Assembly (NCBI RefSeq): GCF_900114565.1
Contig: NZ_FOTM01000005.1
Span: 1-64,000, forward strand
Direction: 5' to 3'
Length of the DNA stretch: 64,000 nucleotides
From: Leifsonia sp. CL147
GTDB taxonomy: Bacteria > Actinomycetota > Actinomycetes > Actinomycetales > Microbacteriaceae
Shown here: piece after piece, positions 1 to 9,135 of the stretch
How positions within the stretch are numbered: position 1 is the stretch's first letter
Layout: each line of letters starts with the position of its first letter
Made by a program: the position numbers and the translations under genes
Notes under the pieces: model-generated
What the model saw: only the letters and a program-made list of their open reading frames with translations
Databases searched by the model: none
Told to the model about the DNA's origin: nothing

Positions 1-119
1 CCTCAACCCCGAAGAAGGCCTCTGGACACGATCAGGCTGGGCCGGCCACAGCTGACACGCCCACACCATCCACTCTTTTTGGCCTATAAGCCGAAAAGGC
101 GCCTTCCGCACATGGAAAA

Positions 120-153
120 GGGTCGGGACGCCTTCGAAAAAGCGTCCCGACCC
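120..153 (-). terminator. Intrinsic terminator of the tRNA-Leu gene
   Basis: The 12-base arms GGGTCGGGACGC and GCGTCCCGACCC are perfectly complementary around a 10-base loop. Read on the minus strand the hairpin is followed by TTTTCC, the T-run expected of a Rho-independent terminator. It lies 44 bases downstream of the minus-strand tRNA gene, so it most likely ends that transcript. The first 119 bases hold no gene I can support. Confidence 0.8.
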
Positions 154-196
154 AATACCCTGAAAAGCTTTCCGGAATACCCCGAATCGCCCTCGG

Positions 197-281
197 TGTC
201 CGAGGGGGGACTTGAACCCCCACGCCCTATACGGGCACTAGCACCTCAAGCTAGCGCGTCTGCCATTTCCGCCACCCGGAC
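197..281 (-). tRNA. tRNA-Leu (anticodon GAG)
   Basis: On the minus strand the 7-bp acceptor stem GTCCGGG pairs with CTCGGAC, with one G-T pair. The anticodon stem CTAGC/GCTAG encloses the loop TTGAGGT, giving anticodon GAG for CUC/CUU leucine codons. A long variable arm and a GGTTCAAGTCC T-arm follow, as expected for a class II tRNA. The 3' CCA is not encoded; ACCG follows the acceptor stem. Confidence 0.95.
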
Positions 282-423
282 TCAGGTGTGGGCCGCCGAA
301 TCGCTCCGGCTGCCGAAGAAAGACGATAGCACGGATTCCGCGTGCCGGATCACTCCGGGGCGAGCCCCGGGCGTGGCGGCGGATCACGGCCCGGCCGTCG
401 GCGGCGGCCGGTAGCGTGGGGGC

Positions 424-1743
424 ATGACCGACCGACTCCTCGCGACCGAGCCCGCCCTCGACGAGACCGCGATCATCGCGCGCGACCTGATCCGGTTCGA
501 CACCACGAACCACGGTGAAGGCCGGTCGAACGGCGAGGCCGAAGCCGCCGAGTACGTGGAGGCGAAGCTGGCCGCGTTGGGCCTGCGTCCCGAGGTCTTC
601 GAGTCCGATCCCGGCCGGGCGAGCGTCGTCGCCCGGGTCGAGGGGAGCGATCCGGGAAAGCCCGCACTCGTGGTGCACGGCCACCTGGATGTCGTGCCCG
701 CCGACCCGCGCAACTGGTCGGTCGACCCCTTCGGCGGCGAGATCAGGGACGGCCTGCTCTGGGGCCGCGGGGCCGTCGACATGAAGAACATGGATGCGAT
801 GATCCTGACCGCGCTGGGCGACATCCTGAACGCGGGGGAGCAGCCGGCCCGCGACCTCGTCGTCGCGTTCTTCGCGGACGAGGAGGACGGCGGGAGGCGC
901 GGCTCCCACTACCTGGTCGACACCCGTCCGGAGCTGTTCGCGGGCGCGACCGAGGCGATCAGCGAGGTCGGCGGCTACTCGATCGACCTGGCGGGACGCC
1001 GTGCCTACCTGCTGCAGACCGGCGAGAAGTCGCTGGTCTGGATCAAGCTGATCGCACGAGGCCGCGCGGCCCACGGTTCGCGCCTCATCCGGGACAACGC
1101 GATCACCCGGCTCGCCGAGGCCGTCGTCGCGCTCGGCCGCGAGGACTGGCCCATCCAGTTGACGGCGACGACGACACGGCTGGTCGGCGAACTCGGCCGC
1201 CTCCTCGGCGTCGATCCGCAGCAGGTGGGACCGGACGAGGTGATCGTCCGCACCGGGACGGCGGCCGGCTTCATCCTCGCCACACTGCGGACCACGACGA
1301 ACCCGACGTTGCTCGAGGCCGGGTACAAGCACAATGTGATCCCGGACACCGCGGAGGCGCTGATCGACATCCGCACCCTCCCCGGCGAGGAGGATGCGGT
1401 GCTCGCGCGCGTCCGCGAGCTGATCGGCGACGATATCGAGATCCGGGTGATGCACCGCGACATCGGCCTGGAAGCGGAGTTCGGCGGCGGCCTGGTGGAC
1501 GCGATCACCGGGACCCTGCAGCGCCACGATCCGGGAGCTCCGGTCCTGCCCTATCTGCTCTCCGGCGGCACGGACAACAAGGCGCTCAGCCGGCTCGGGA
1601 TCACCGGCTACGGCTTCGCACCGCTCCGGCTGCCGGCCGAGCTCGACTTCCCCGGCATGTTCCATGGCGTCGACGAGCGCGTGCCGCTCGACGCGCTAGT
1701 GTTCGGGAGGACCGTGCTCGGCGATCTGCTGCGCGCTTACTGA
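424..1743 (+). CDS. M20/M25/M40 family metallohydrolase (dipeptidase or desuccinylase-like)
   Basis: This 439-residue protein has the co-catalytic zinc peptidase motifs of the M20 family. [10 protein letters not shown] (about residue 80) supplies a first His/Asp, GRGAVDMKN supplies the bridging Asp, and ADEEDGG (about residue 155) carries the catalytic Glu pair. A late SGGTDNKAL and a C-terminal [13 protein letters not shown] segment give the remaining metal ligand region, and the insert between is the dimerisation lid domain. Family members hydrolyse peptide or N-acyl bonds of small substrates in the cytoplasm. Length is normal for the family. The exact substrate cannot be told from sequence. 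It stands alone, 49 bases before uppP on the same strand. Confidence 0.88.
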   Translation: MTDRLLATEPALDETAIIARDLIRFDTTNHGEGRSNGEAEAAEYVEAKLAALGLRPEVFESDPGRASVVARVEGSDPGKPALVVHGHLDVVPADPRNWSVDPFGGEIRDGLLWGRGAVDMKNMDAMILTALGDILNAGEQPARDLVVAFFADEEDGGRRGSHYLVDTRPELFAGATEAISEVGGYSIDLAGRRAYLLQTGEKSLVWIKLIARGRAAHGSRLIRDNAITRLAEAVVALGREDWPIQLTATTTRLVGELGRLLGVDPQQVGPDEVIVRTGTAAGFILATLRTTTNPTLLEAGYKHNVIPDTAEALIDIRTLPGEEDAVLARVRELIGDDIEIRVMHRDIGLEAEFGGGLVDAITGTLQRHDPGAPVLPYLLSGGTDNKALSRLGITGYGFAPLRLPAELDFPGMFHGVDERVPLDALVFGRTVLGDLLRAY

Positions 1744-1792
1744 CCTCAGGCCCTCCGCTCCGTTTCACTCGACCCGGGACCTCACGCCACGC

Positions 1793-2656
1793 ATGACCTT
1801 CATCAACGCACTGATCCTCGGCCTCGTGCAGGGACTCACCGAGTTCCTTCCCGTCTCGTCGTCCGCGCACATCCGCATCGTCGGGGAGCTGCTCGGAACC
1901 GGCGCCGACCCGGGCGCCCGCTTCACCGCGATCATCCAGCTCGGCACCGAGGCCGCCGTCGTCCTCTACTTCTGGCGGGACATCACGCGCATCGTCGGGC
2001 ACTGGTTCCGGGCGCTGTTCGGGCGCATCCCGAGGGACGACCCCGACGCGCGGATGGGGTGGCTGGTCATCATCGGCAGCATCCCGATCGTGGTTCTCGG
2101 CCTGCTGTTCCAGAACCAGATCGAGACCGTGTTCCGCTCGCTCTGGATCGTCGCCACGACGCTCATCGTGTTCGGCATCCTGCTGGGGATCGCCGACCGG
2201 GCCGGAGCCAAGCGGAAGCGACTGCGGGAGCTGACCTGGGGCGACGGCGTCATCTACGGACTGGCGCAGTCCCTCGCGCTCATCCCGGGCGTGTCACGCT
2301 CCGGCGGCACCATCACGGCGGGGCTCTTCATGGGCTACCAGCGTCGCGCTGCCGCCCGCTACTCGTTCCTGCTGGCGCTGCCCGCCGTGTTCGGGAGCGG
2401 CTTCTACCAGCTGTACAAAGCAGTCAAGGAGCCGTGCACGCACGCCCTGGCCACGGCAGGGACCTGCATTCCGGAGGTGTTCGGTCCGGCCGAGACCGCG
2501 GCAGCGACGGTGGTCGCTTTCGTGGTCGGGCTGCTGGTGATCGCCTTCTTCATGGGCTACATCTCACGCCGCAGCTTCCTGCCCTTCGTGATCTACCGCA
2601 TCGCACTCGGCGTGCTGCTGATGATCCTGCTGGCGACCGGCGTCCTCCGGGCCTGA
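1793..2656 (+). CDS. uppP: Undecaprenyl-diphosphatase
   Basis: UppP (BacA) removes a phosphate from undecaprenyl pyrophosphate so that the lipid carrier can be reused for peptidoglycan and wall polymer export; it also confers bacitracin tolerance. The 287-residue product is a polytopic membrane protein. It has the two family signatures: [10 protein letters not shown] near residue 18 and [10 protein letters not shown] near residue 165, which hold the catalytic Glu, His, Ser and Arg residues. Length and hydrophobic pattern are standard. It ends five bases before the convergent PAC2 gene, leaving almost no room for a terminator. Confidence 0.95.
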   Translation: MTFINALILGLVQGLTEFLPVSSSAHIRIVGELLGTGADPGARFTAIIQLGTEAAVVLYFWRDITRIVGHWFRALFGRIPRDDPDARMGWLVIIGSIPIVVLGLLFQNQIETVFRSLWIVATTLIVFGILLGIADRAGAKRKRLRELTWGDGVIYGLAQSLALIPGVSRSGGTITAGLFMGYQRRAAARYSFLLALPAVFGSGFYQLYKAVKEPCTHALATAGTCIPEVFGPAETAAATVVAFVVGLLVIAFFMGYISRRSFLPFVIYRIALGVLLMILLATGVLRA

Positions 2657-2661
2657 TCGCG

Positions 2662-3597
2662 TCAGCCGCGACGCGGGTCGTCGGGGGCGCGGCCGGCGGT
2701 GCCGCCGTCACGGCCGTCGCCGCGGCGGCGCAGGTAGCGCTCGAACTCCTGCGCGATCGCCTCGCCGCTCGCCTCCGGCGAGTCGACGGTGTCGCGGGCC
2801 TGCTCCAGCTGCTGGATGTAGGAGGCCATCTCTTCGTCGTCCGCCGCGAGCGCGTCGATCCCGGCCTCCCAGGCGGCTGCTTCGTCGACCAGCGTTCCGC
2901 GGGGGATCGTCACGTCGACGAGCTCCTCCAGCTTGTCGATGAGCGCGAGCACCGCCTTCGGGCTGGGCGCGTTGTGCACGTAGTGGGGGACCGACGCCCA
3001 GATCATGATCGTCGGGATGCCGACATCCTCCGCCCCCTCGGCGAGCGCACTGAGGATGCCGACCGGCCCCTCGTAGTTCGACCGCTCGACGCCGAGCTCG
3101 GCCCGGACGGCCGCGTTGTCGCTGGAGGCGAAGACCGAGATCGGCCGGGTGTGCGGGACATCGGCGAGCATCGCGCCGAGGAAGACGATCGCGCCGATGT
3201 CGGCGGCGAGCGCGACATCCATGATCTCGGAGGTGAAGCTGCGCCAGCTGCGGGAGGGCTCGGTGCCCAGCAGCAGGAAGATGTTGCGGGCGTTGTCGCC
3301 GGTGACCGTCAGCTCTGCGTCGCCGGCCAGGTCTTCCGGGACGTGCCCCGGAATCGAGGGCCCGTACACGACAGCGGAGGGCCAGATCAGCCGGCGGCGC
3401 CCGTCGTCGTCGGTGACCACGGGCCGGTTGAACTGGAAGTCGAAGTAGAGCTCCGGGTCGACCTCCGCGAGCGGCACGACGTCGAGCTGCTCCTTGAGGG
3501 TCTTCACCGCACCGCTGGCGGCCTCGCCGGCGTCGTTCCAGCCTTCGAAGGCCACCACCAGGATGCGGCCGCCGAGGATGTTCTGTCCGTCTGTCAC
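2662..3597 (-). CDS. PAC2 family protein
   Basis: The 311-residue product begins VTDGQNILGGRILVVAFEGWNDAGEAASG, a typical opening of actinobacterial PAC2 proteins, which resemble archaeal and eukaryotic proteasome-assembly chaperones. I chose the GTG at 3597 because a purine-rich GAGGGAC lies just upstream; the frame stays open another 201 bases but that extension overlaps the start of the divergent HAD gene. The segment GPSIPGHVPEDLAG and a central EIMDVALAADIGAIVFLGAMLADVPHT belong to the conserved core. Its biochemical role in actinobacteria is not settled. The gene is divergent from the HAD gene, with 88 bases between starts. Confidence 0.85.
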   Translation of the reverse strand: MTDGQNILGGRILVVAFEGWNDAGEAASGAVKTLKEQLDVVPLAEVDPELYFDFQFNRPVVTDDDGRRRLIWPSAVVYGPSIPGHVPEDLAGDAELTVTGDNARNIFLLLGTEPSRSWRSFTSEIMDVALAADIGAIVFLGAMLADVPHTRPISVFASSDNAAVRAELGVERSNYEGPVGILSALAEGAEDVGIPTIMIWASVPHYVHNAPSPKAVLALIDKLEELVDVTIPRGTLVDEAAAWEAGIDALAADDEEMASYIQQLEQARDTVDSPEASGEAIAQEFERYLRRRGDGRDGGTAGRAPDDPRRG

Positions 3598-3685
3598 GAA
3601 GCTGTCCCTCGTCCCTTCCCGGCGACCGGTCGGGGCGCCATCCCTCAAGAATAGGCCCGCGGCTCTCCCGATAGACTTGCCCGTT

Positions 3686-4420
3686 GTGACAGTGCCTTTC
3701 CCTCGCAGCGAACAAGCCTCCGCCGAACAGCCGTCGGCCGGGTCGCCGACCGTGCCCGCTGCCGTCCTCTGGGACATGGATGGCACGCTGGTCGACACCG
3801 AGCCCTATTGGATGGAGTCCGAGCGCGAGCTGGTCGGCTCGTTCGGCGGCACCTGGACGCACGACGACGGGATGCTGCTGGTCGGGCTGGGCCTCTGGAC
3901 CTCCGCCGAGATCCTCCGTTCCCGCGGGGTCGCGATGACGGCCGATGAGATCGTGCAGTGGCTGACCGACCGCGTGCAGGTGAAGCTCGACGAGAAGGGC
4001 GTGCCGTGGCGTCCGGGCGCGCGCGAGCTGCTCCTCTCGCTGCGCGAGCGGGACATCCCGACGGCTCTGGTCACCATGTCGATGCGGCGGATGGCGGAGC
4101 AGATCGTGGCGCACATCCCCTTCGACGCGTTCGACGTGATCGTGAGCGGCGATGAGGTGGAGGAGCCGAAGCCCCACCCCGAGCCGTACCTGCGTGCCGC
4201 CGCCCTCCTCGGCGTCGCGGCGGCGGATGCGGTCGCGATCGAGGACTCGCTGGTGGGGCTCGCGTCGGCGGTGGCGTCCGGTGCGGCGACGATCGGGGTT
4301 CCCCACATCGTCCCGCTGCCCGAGTCGGACGAGCACGTGCTGTGGGAGTCGCTGGACGGCCGCACAGCGGACGACGTGGTCGCCGTTGCGCGCGCACGCC
4401 GGGAGGCGGCGGCCCGATGA
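3686..4420 (+). CDS. HAD superfamily hydrolase (beta-phosphoglucomutase-like)
   Basis: The 244-residue protein has the HAD phosphatase motifs in order: DMDGTLVDTE with the nucleophile Asp (about residue 32), a cap domain, LVTMSMRR as motif II, GDEVEEPKPHPEPY with the motif III Lys, and AIEDSLVGLASA as the motif IV acidic pair. These enzymes form an aspartyl-phosphate intermediate on small phosphorylated metabolites. The GTG at 3686 is preferred because it leaves a short leader before motif I. It overlaps the downstream methyltransferase by ATGA, implying translational coupling, a common arrangement in Actinobacteria. Confidence 0.88.
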   Translation: MTVPFPRSEQASAEQPSAGSPTVPAAVLWDMDGTLVDTEPYWMESERELVGSFGGTWTHDDGMLLVGLGLWTSAEILRSRGVAMTADEIVQWLTDRVQVKLDEKGVPWRPGARELLLSLRERDIPTALVTMSMRRMAEQIVAHIPFDAFDVIVSGDEVEEPKPHPEPYLRAAALLGVAAADAVAIEDSLVGLASAVASGAATIGVPHIVPLPESDEHVLWESLDGRTADDVVAVARARREAAAR

Positions 4421-5451
4421 ACGAGACACGACGCAGTTCCGGCCCGTTCCGTGCGGGCGACCGGGTGCAGCTGACCGGTCCGAAGGGCCGGATGAACACG
4501 ATCACGTTGGAGCCGGGGAAGCTCTTCCACAGCCATCGCGGCGTCCTGCCGCACGACGCGATCATCGGCCTCCCCGACGGGTCGGTGGTGACGAACAACG
4601 CCGGCGTCGAGCACCTCGCGCTCCGGCCGCTTCTGACCGACTTCGTGATGTCGATGCCGCGGGGAGCGGCCATCGTCTACCCGAAGGATGCCGCGCAGAT
4701 CCTGGCGCTGGCCGACATCTTCCCGGGCGCCACCGTGGTGGAGGCGGGCGTCGGCTCCGGCGCCCTGTCGTTGTGGCTGCTGCGCGCGATCGGACCGGAG
4801 GGCCGGCTGCTGTCGTTCGAGCGGCGGGAGGAGTTCGCCGACGTCGCGCGCGACAACGCCGCGACGTTCCTCGGCGGCGACCCCGGGAACTGGACGCTCA
4901 CGGTCGGCGACCTGCAGGATGCCCTCCCCGCCGCCGTCGAGCCGGGATCCGTCGACCGGGTCGTGCTCGACATGCTGGCCCCGTGGGAGACGCTCGATGC
5001 GGTCACCGCGGCCCTCAAGCCGGGCGGCGTGGTCATCTGCTACGTCGCGACGGTCACCCAGCTGTCCCGGGTCGCCGAGGCGATTCGCGCCTCCGGCGAT
5101 TTCACGCACCCGCAGTCGAACGAGACCATGGTGCGCGGCTGGCACGTGGAGGGTCTCGCCGTCCGTCCGGACCACCGCATGATCGCGCACACCGGCTTCC
5201 TCATCACGGCTCGCCGGCTCGCGCCCGGCACCGTGCTGCCCGAGCTCAAGCGACGCCCCTCCAAGTCGGACTACTCGGATGCGGACGTCGAGGCCTGGAC
5301 GCCGGGCGCCCTGGGGGAGCGCGAATCCAGCCCCAAGAGCCTCCGGAAGCGGATGCGCGAGGCGGCGACGAGCGCTGACCTGGCGAAGGGCCGCGACGAC
5401 GATGCGGACCCCGCCGCCGATGCGGACGAGGGCACTCCGGCCGTCCGATAG
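4417..5451 (+). CDS. trmI: tRNA (adenine-58-N1)-methyltransferase
   Basis: The 344-residue product has the TrmI/GCD14 layout: an N-terminal beta domain (FRAGDRVQLTGPKGR, then ITLEPGKLFHSHRGVLPHDAIIG) followed by a Rossmann methyltransferase with the SAM-binding VVEAGVGSGALSLWLLRAIG (about residues 108-127). TrmI methylates A58 in the T-loop of tRNAs using S-adenosylmethionine. The charged C-terminal tail (RDDDADPAADADE) is extra and low-complexity. The gene is translationally coupled to the HAD gene. In many actinobacteria trmI sits near proteasome-system genes; here pafBC lies 1 kb downstream. Confidence 0.92.
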   Translation: MNETRRSSGPFRAGDRVQLTGPKGRMNTITLEPGKLFHSHRGVLPHDAIIGLPDGSVVTNNAGVEHLALRPLLTDFVMSMPRGAAIVYPKDAAQILALADIFPGATVVEAGVGSGALSLWLLRAIGPEGRLLSFERREEFADVARDNAATFLGGDPGNWTLTVGDLQDALPAAVEPGSVDRVVLDMLAPWETLDAVTAALKPGGVVICYVATVTQLSRVAEAIRASGDFTHPQSNETMVRGWHVEGLAVRPDHRMIAHTGFLITARRLAPGTVLPELKRRPSKSDYSDADVEAWTPGALGERESSPKSLRKRMREAATSADLAKGRDDDADPAADADEGTPAVR

Positions 5452-5524
5452 CATGAGAGACCGGGACGCCCTGTCACGCCAGTGGCTGTCCCGCATCCCC
5501 ACCGATCGCATCGAAAGAGGACCC

Positions 5525-6469
5525 GTGCCCCACGCAACTGGTCGCCGTGCACCCGCACTCGGCAGAGCCGCCGCCGTCATCGGAGCCGCCGGACTGGTGG
5601 CCGTCGCCCTCACGGGGTGCTCGGGGAATCCGAACGACGACTGCGGCAAGGCTCTGCCGTCCGGCTCCGCCTCCGCTCTGGTGCAGGCGTCCGGCACGAT
5701 CGGCGCGAAGCCGAAGGTCACGGTTCCCGCTCCGATCGACGCCACGAAGTCGCAGCGCTCCGTTCTGACCGAGGGCCACGGCGCCACCGTGCACATCGGC
5801 CAGCAGGTCGAGGTGGGGTATTCCTTGCTCGACGGCCAGACAGGAAGCGTCCTCGGGTCCGGGTACGGCGACCAGGCCGGCGCGCTCCCGGTGGGATCGG
5901 ACGCGATCAGTCGCGGAGTGCTGTGCGCGACGGTCGGCTCGCGGGTCGCTGTCGTCCTCTCCCCGAAGGACGCGTCGCAGGGTGGGACGTCCGCTTCGGG
6001 CACGCAGATCTACGTCCTCGACATCCTCTCCGCTTCCCTGAACGCGGCGAACGGCGCGGTGCGCCCCTCGGTCTCGGGCTTCCCGACAGTCGTGCTCGCG
6101 CCCACCGGGCAGCCGGGCATCACGATCCCCTCCTCGGGCAAGGCCCCGACGGCCGTGCGCAGCGAGGTGCTGAAGCAGGGCGACGGAGCGGTCGTGAAGA
6201 AGGACAGCACGGCGATCCTGCAGTACACCGCCGTCGGGTGGGAGAGCAAGCAGGTCGTCACGAGCAGCTGGACGAACGGCGGTCCGGACCGCGTGGACGT
6301 CGCGAGCGGCCAGAGCCAGATCCAGAGCCAGAGCCAGTCGGCGCTCCCGCAGTCCATGCTCAAGGAGATCGTCGGCCAGAAGGTCGGCTCCCAGCTGGTG
6401 ATCGAAACGCCCGCTGACGGGCAGGTTCCTGCGGCCGCCTGGGTGGTGGACATCCTCGGGATCCACTGA
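5525..6469 (+). CDS. FKBP-type peptidyl-prolyl isomerase lipoprotein
   Basis: The 314-residue protein begins with a basic segment, a hydrophobic stretch and the lipobox VALTGC, so it should be diacylated and anchored on the outer membrane face. The GTG at 5525 is favoured by AAAGAGGA four bases upstream. Two FKBP-like regions are visible: a degenerate one in the middle (VHIGQQVEVGYSLLDGQTG) and a better one near the C-terminus (KKDSTAILQYTAVGWESKQVVTSSW, then VGQKVGSQLVIETPAD and AAWVVDILGIH). Family members isomerise Xaa-Pro bonds in secreted proteins. The run SQIQSQSQS is a short low-complexity patch. Conserved position upstream of pafB. Confidence 0.85.
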   Translation: MPHATGRRAPALGRAAAVIGAAGLVAVALTGCSGNPNDDCGKALPSGSASALVQASGTIGAKPKVTVPAPIDATKSQRSVLTEGHGATVHIGQQVEVGYSLLDGQTGSVLGSGYGDQAGALPVGSDAISRGVLCATVGSRVAVVLSPKDASQGGTSASGTQIYVLDILSASLNAANGAVRPSVSGFPTVVLAPTGQPGITIPSSGKAPTAVRSEVLKQGDGAVVKKDSTAILQYTAVGWESKQVVTSSWTNGGPDRVDVASGQSQIQSQSQSALPQSMLKEIVGQKVGSQLVIETPADGQVPAAAWVVDILGIH

Positions 6470-6490
6470 CCCGCGGACTAGGATGGACGG

Positions 6491-7537
6491 GTGTCCCGCT
6501 CCTCGTCCTCGCCCGCGCGCGTCCCGGTCGAGGAGCGTCTGTTCAGCCTCGTCCTCGCCCTTCTGGCGACCGAGAACGGCCTGACGAAGAGCGAGATCCT
6601 GTCGACCGTGCAGGGCTACCGGCAGCGCTACGAGCCGCACGGCGACAACAGCAGCCTGGAACGGCAGTTCGAGCGCGACAAGGACGACATCCGCGAGCTC
6701 GGCGTGCCGCTGGAGACGGTGGATGCGCCCGAGGCGTCGGGAAACAACCAGCTCCTGCGGTATCGCATTCCGAAAGGGGCATACGACCTCCCGGCGGACG
6801 TCAGCTTCTCGCCGGAAGAGCTCACCCTCCTCGGGCTGGCCGCCGCCGTGTGGCGCGAGGGCTCGCTCTCGGGGGAGTCGCGCCGCGCTCTGATGAAGCT
6901 CCGCTCCCTGGGCGTGGAGGCCGACGATCCCGTGGTCGGGTACGCACCGCGGCTGCGGGTACGCGAGAGCGCCTTCGATCCGCTGACGCAGGCCCTCGAG
7001 CGGCACGTCATCGTCCAGTTCCCCTACCTGAAGCCGGGCGAGAGCTCGTCACGGATGCGCACCATCGCGCCGCTCTCCCTCGTGCAGCACCAGGGCCGGT
7101 GGCATCTGCAGGGCATCGATCAGGAGGCCGGCGGCTCGCGCACCTTCCTGCTCTCGCGCATCGTCGGCGCCGTGAAGCTGACGGCACGGGTCTTCGATCC
7201 CGAGAAGTACCGCGTGGATGGCGAAGCGTTCGCCGAGCGGGCGCTGGCCGAGCTGGAACGCATCTGGCAGTCGAACGTCGCCGAGATCGAGGTGACGGCG
7301 GGGACGGATGCCGCCACGCGCCTGGGCAAGCGCTACGGGGAGGCGGTCGCCGCGGGCGCGGATGGCGAGCCCGTGCGGCTCACCGTCAACTTCTCGGACA
7401 TCAACATCCTCGCCGACCAGCTCGCCTCGTTCGGGCCGGAGGTGCTCGTCCTCTCGCCGCCGGAGCTGCGGGACCACGTTCTGCGGCGACTCGAGGCCAC
7501 AGTGACGGCGCACACGGGGGAGAGGTCCGATGGCTGA
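6491..7537 (+). CDS. pafB: PafB, WYL-domain transcriptional regulator
   Basis: PafB and PafC together form the mycobacterial-type activator of the RecA-independent DNA damage response. This 348-residue protein has an N-terminal winged helix (RVPVEERLFSLVLALLATENGLTKSEI), a WYL domain with PLSLVQHQGRWHLQGIDQEAGGSRTFLLSRI around residues 200-230, and a C-terminal WCX extension. It starts with GTG at 6491 and overlaps pafC by eight bases, so the two are translated as a pair. The proteasome accessory factor name is historical. Ligand binding to the WYL fold, possibly ssDNA, is family knowledge, not visible here. Confidence 0.92.
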   Translation: MSRSSSSPARVPVEERLFSLVLALLATENGLTKSEILSTVQGYRQRYEPHGDNSSLERQFERDKDDIRELGVPLETVDAPEASGNNQLLRYRIPKGAYDLPADVSFSPEELTLLGLAAAVWREGSLSGESRRALMKLRSLGVEADDPVVGYAPRLRVRESAFDPLTQALERHVIVQFPYLKPGESSSRMRTIAPLSLVQHQGRWHLQGIDQEAGGSRTFLLSRIVGAVKLTARVFDPEKYRVDGEAFAERALAELERIWQSNVAEIEVTAGTDAATRLGKRYGEAVAAGADGEPVRLTVNFSDINILADQLASFGPEVLVLSPPELRDHVLRRLEATVTAHTGERSDG

Positions 7538-8504
7538 ACGCCGGAAGCCGATGCAGGCGCAGGACAAGCTCGCCTTCCTGCTCGCTCTCGTGCCGTACCT
7601 GATGGATCGCGACCGGGTGAGCGTCGCGGAGGCGGCCGAGCACTTCGGCGTCGAGCAGGAGCAGCTGCGCGAGGCAGTGCGGCTGATCGCCGTCTCCGGC
7701 ATCCCGGGCGAAACCAACGCCTATCAGCCGGGAGACCTGTTCGACATCGCCTGGGACGACTTCGAGGAGAACGACCAGATCATCCTCACCCACCAGGTGG
7801 CGATCGACGACTCTCCGCGATTCTCCGCCCGCGAGGCGGCAGCCTTGATCGCCGGGCTCCAGTACCTGACTGCTCTGCCCGAGAACGCGGACCGGGATGC
7901 CGTCGGCTCGCTGATGGCGAAGCTGACGCGCGGAGCGTCCGCCGCTCCCAGCCAGCTCGCGGTCGCGCGATCCGAGACGGATGAGGCGCTCGCGACCATC
8001 CGCGACGCCGTCATCGCCGGAGTCCAGGTGGAGTTCGACTACCTGAGCTCACGCGGGGAGCGGGAACGCCGCCGCGTCGATCCGCTGAGGATCGAGTCCG
8101 TCGACCAGGACTGGTATCTGCGCGGCTGGGACCACCTGCGCACGGCGATCCGCACGTTCCGGCTCGACCGGATCGACGATCTCGTCGCGACCGACGAGCC
8201 CATCACGTACCGTCCGGGCGACGTGAAGCTGCCCGAGACGCTCTTCACGGGCACGCCGGAGGACCAGCTGGTGACGGTCGAGGTGTCGGCGTCCGCCATC
8301 CCGCTCATCGAGGACTACATCCCGGAAGGCGCCGCCCGCAGTGAGCGCGGCGGCGTGATCCGCACCAGCGTCCGGGTCGCGCACTTCCACGGCCTGAAGC
8401 GCCTCGTGGCGGGCCTCTCCGGCGTGCTGACCGTGCTCGACCCGCCCGAGGCGCGCCAGGTGGTCGCCGCCTGGGCGCAGGCGGGCGTCGAGCGTTACCG
8501 CTAG
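7530..8504 (+). CDS. pafC: PafC, WYL-domain transcriptional regulator
   Basis: The 324-residue partner of PafB has the same order: winged helix (KLAFLLALVPYLMDRDRVSVAEAAEHFGV), WYL domain (RRVDPLRIESVDQDWYLRGWDHLRTAIRTFRLDRI, about residues 183-217) and C-terminal WCX region. The start ATG lies inside the end of pafB. PafB and PafC arose by duplication and act as a heterodimer that activates DNA repair genes. Downstream comes a small membrane protein and tatAC, the same order as in other actinobacteria. Confidence 0.92.
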   Translation: MAERRKPMQAQDKLAFLLALVPYLMDRDRVSVAEAAEHFGVEQEQLREAVRLIAVSGIPGETNAYQPGDLFDIAWDDFEENDQIILTHQVAIDDSPRFSAREAAALIAGLQYLTALPENADRDAVGSLMAKLTRGASAAPSQLAVARSETDEALATIRDAVIAGVQVEFDYLSSRGERERRRVDPLRIESVDQDWYLRGWDHLRTAIRTFRLDRIDDLVATDEPITYRPGDVKLPETLFTGTPEDQLVTVEVSASAIPLIEDYIPEGAARSERGGVIRTSVRVAHFHGLKRLVAGLSGVLTVLDPPEARQVVAAWAQAGVERYR

Positions 8505-8545
8505 CGGGGCCGAGGGCTGCTGACCTCGACCGGTAGGCTGTCCCC

Positions 8546-8905
8546 GTGCCCTGGTGGTCGTGGCTGCTGATCTGGACCGTGCTCGTGCTCGGTCTCCTCG
8601 GTATGCTCGCGTTCTTCGCCTGGCGGCTGTTCCGGAAGCTGATGGCCGCTGGCCGCGAGGCCGCCGCCCTGGCCGAGAAGGCGGAGGTGCTGTCGCGCCG
8701 GGCCGAGGACCTCCATGAGAGGTTCGAACCGGCCGTGCTCGCGGACGCCGCAGAGCTGCGCGAACAGCGCCGCGACCGCCTCGCAGAGCGGGCGATCGCG
8801 CGGCAAGCTCGCAGGGACGCCCGGGTCAGGCGCGGTAGACTACTGGTCGATGTGGACCCGGCGACGGTTCCCGCTCGCTTCGCCCACCTTTTGAGAAAGA
8901 CCTGA
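8546..8905 (+). CDS. Small single-pass membrane protein, function unknown
   Basis: This 119-residue protein starts with GTG and opens with one strong membrane helix (WWSWLLIWTVLVLGLLGMLAFFAWRLF). A long charged, coiled-coil-prone region rich in Ala, Glu and Arg follows. No catalytic motif is visible. It lies between pafC and tatA, four bases before tatA, so it is probably cotranscribed with the Tat genes. A role in membrane organisation or Tat assembly would be a guess. Confidence 0.75.
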   Translation: MPWWSWLLIWTVLVLGLLGMLAFFAWRLFRKLMAAGREAAALAEKAEVLSRRAEDLHERFEPAVLADAAELREQRRDRLAERAIARQARRDARVRRGRLLVDVDPATVPARFAHLLRKT

Positions 8906-8909
8906 TCTC

Positions 8910-9131
8910 ATGTTCGCAGGACTGACCGGATGGCATCTGCTCATCATCCTTGCTCTCGTCCTTCTCCTGTTCGGCGCGACGAAGCTTCCGGCCCTCGCCA
9001 AGAGCGTCGGCCAGTCGGTCCGGATCTTCAAGGGCGAGGTCGACGAGATGAAGAAGGACGGCGACAAGGGCGACAAGAACGTTCCGCCGAATCCGGGCGA
9101 CACGACCGACAATCCCAAGCCCAACGTCTAG
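8910..9131 (+). CDS. tatA: Sec-independent translocase protein TatA
   Basis: TatA oligomerises to form the pore of the twin-arginine pathway, which exports folded proteins. The 73-residue product has the expected N-terminal membrane helix (WHLLIILALVLLLFGATKLPALA) with the FGATKLP hinge. An amphipathic helix (KSVGQSVRIFKGEVDEMKK) and a polar tail follow. tatC begins five bases after its stop; no tatB is present, as is common in Actinobacteria with a minimal system or a tatB elsewhere. Confidence 0.95.
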   Translation: MFAGLTGWHLLIILALVLLLFGATKLPALAKSVGQSVRIFKGEVDEMKKDGDKGDKNVPPNPGDTTDNPKPNV

Positions 9132-9135
9132 TCCG

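Noticed and set aside
197-281. tRNA-Leu as a possible integration site
   Set aside because: No repeated tRNA end or integrase gene is present near it in the window.
238-1665. A 475-codon minus-strand frame across the M20 peptidase and tRNA
   Set aside because: It runs through the tRNA gene and is antisense to a clear peptidase.
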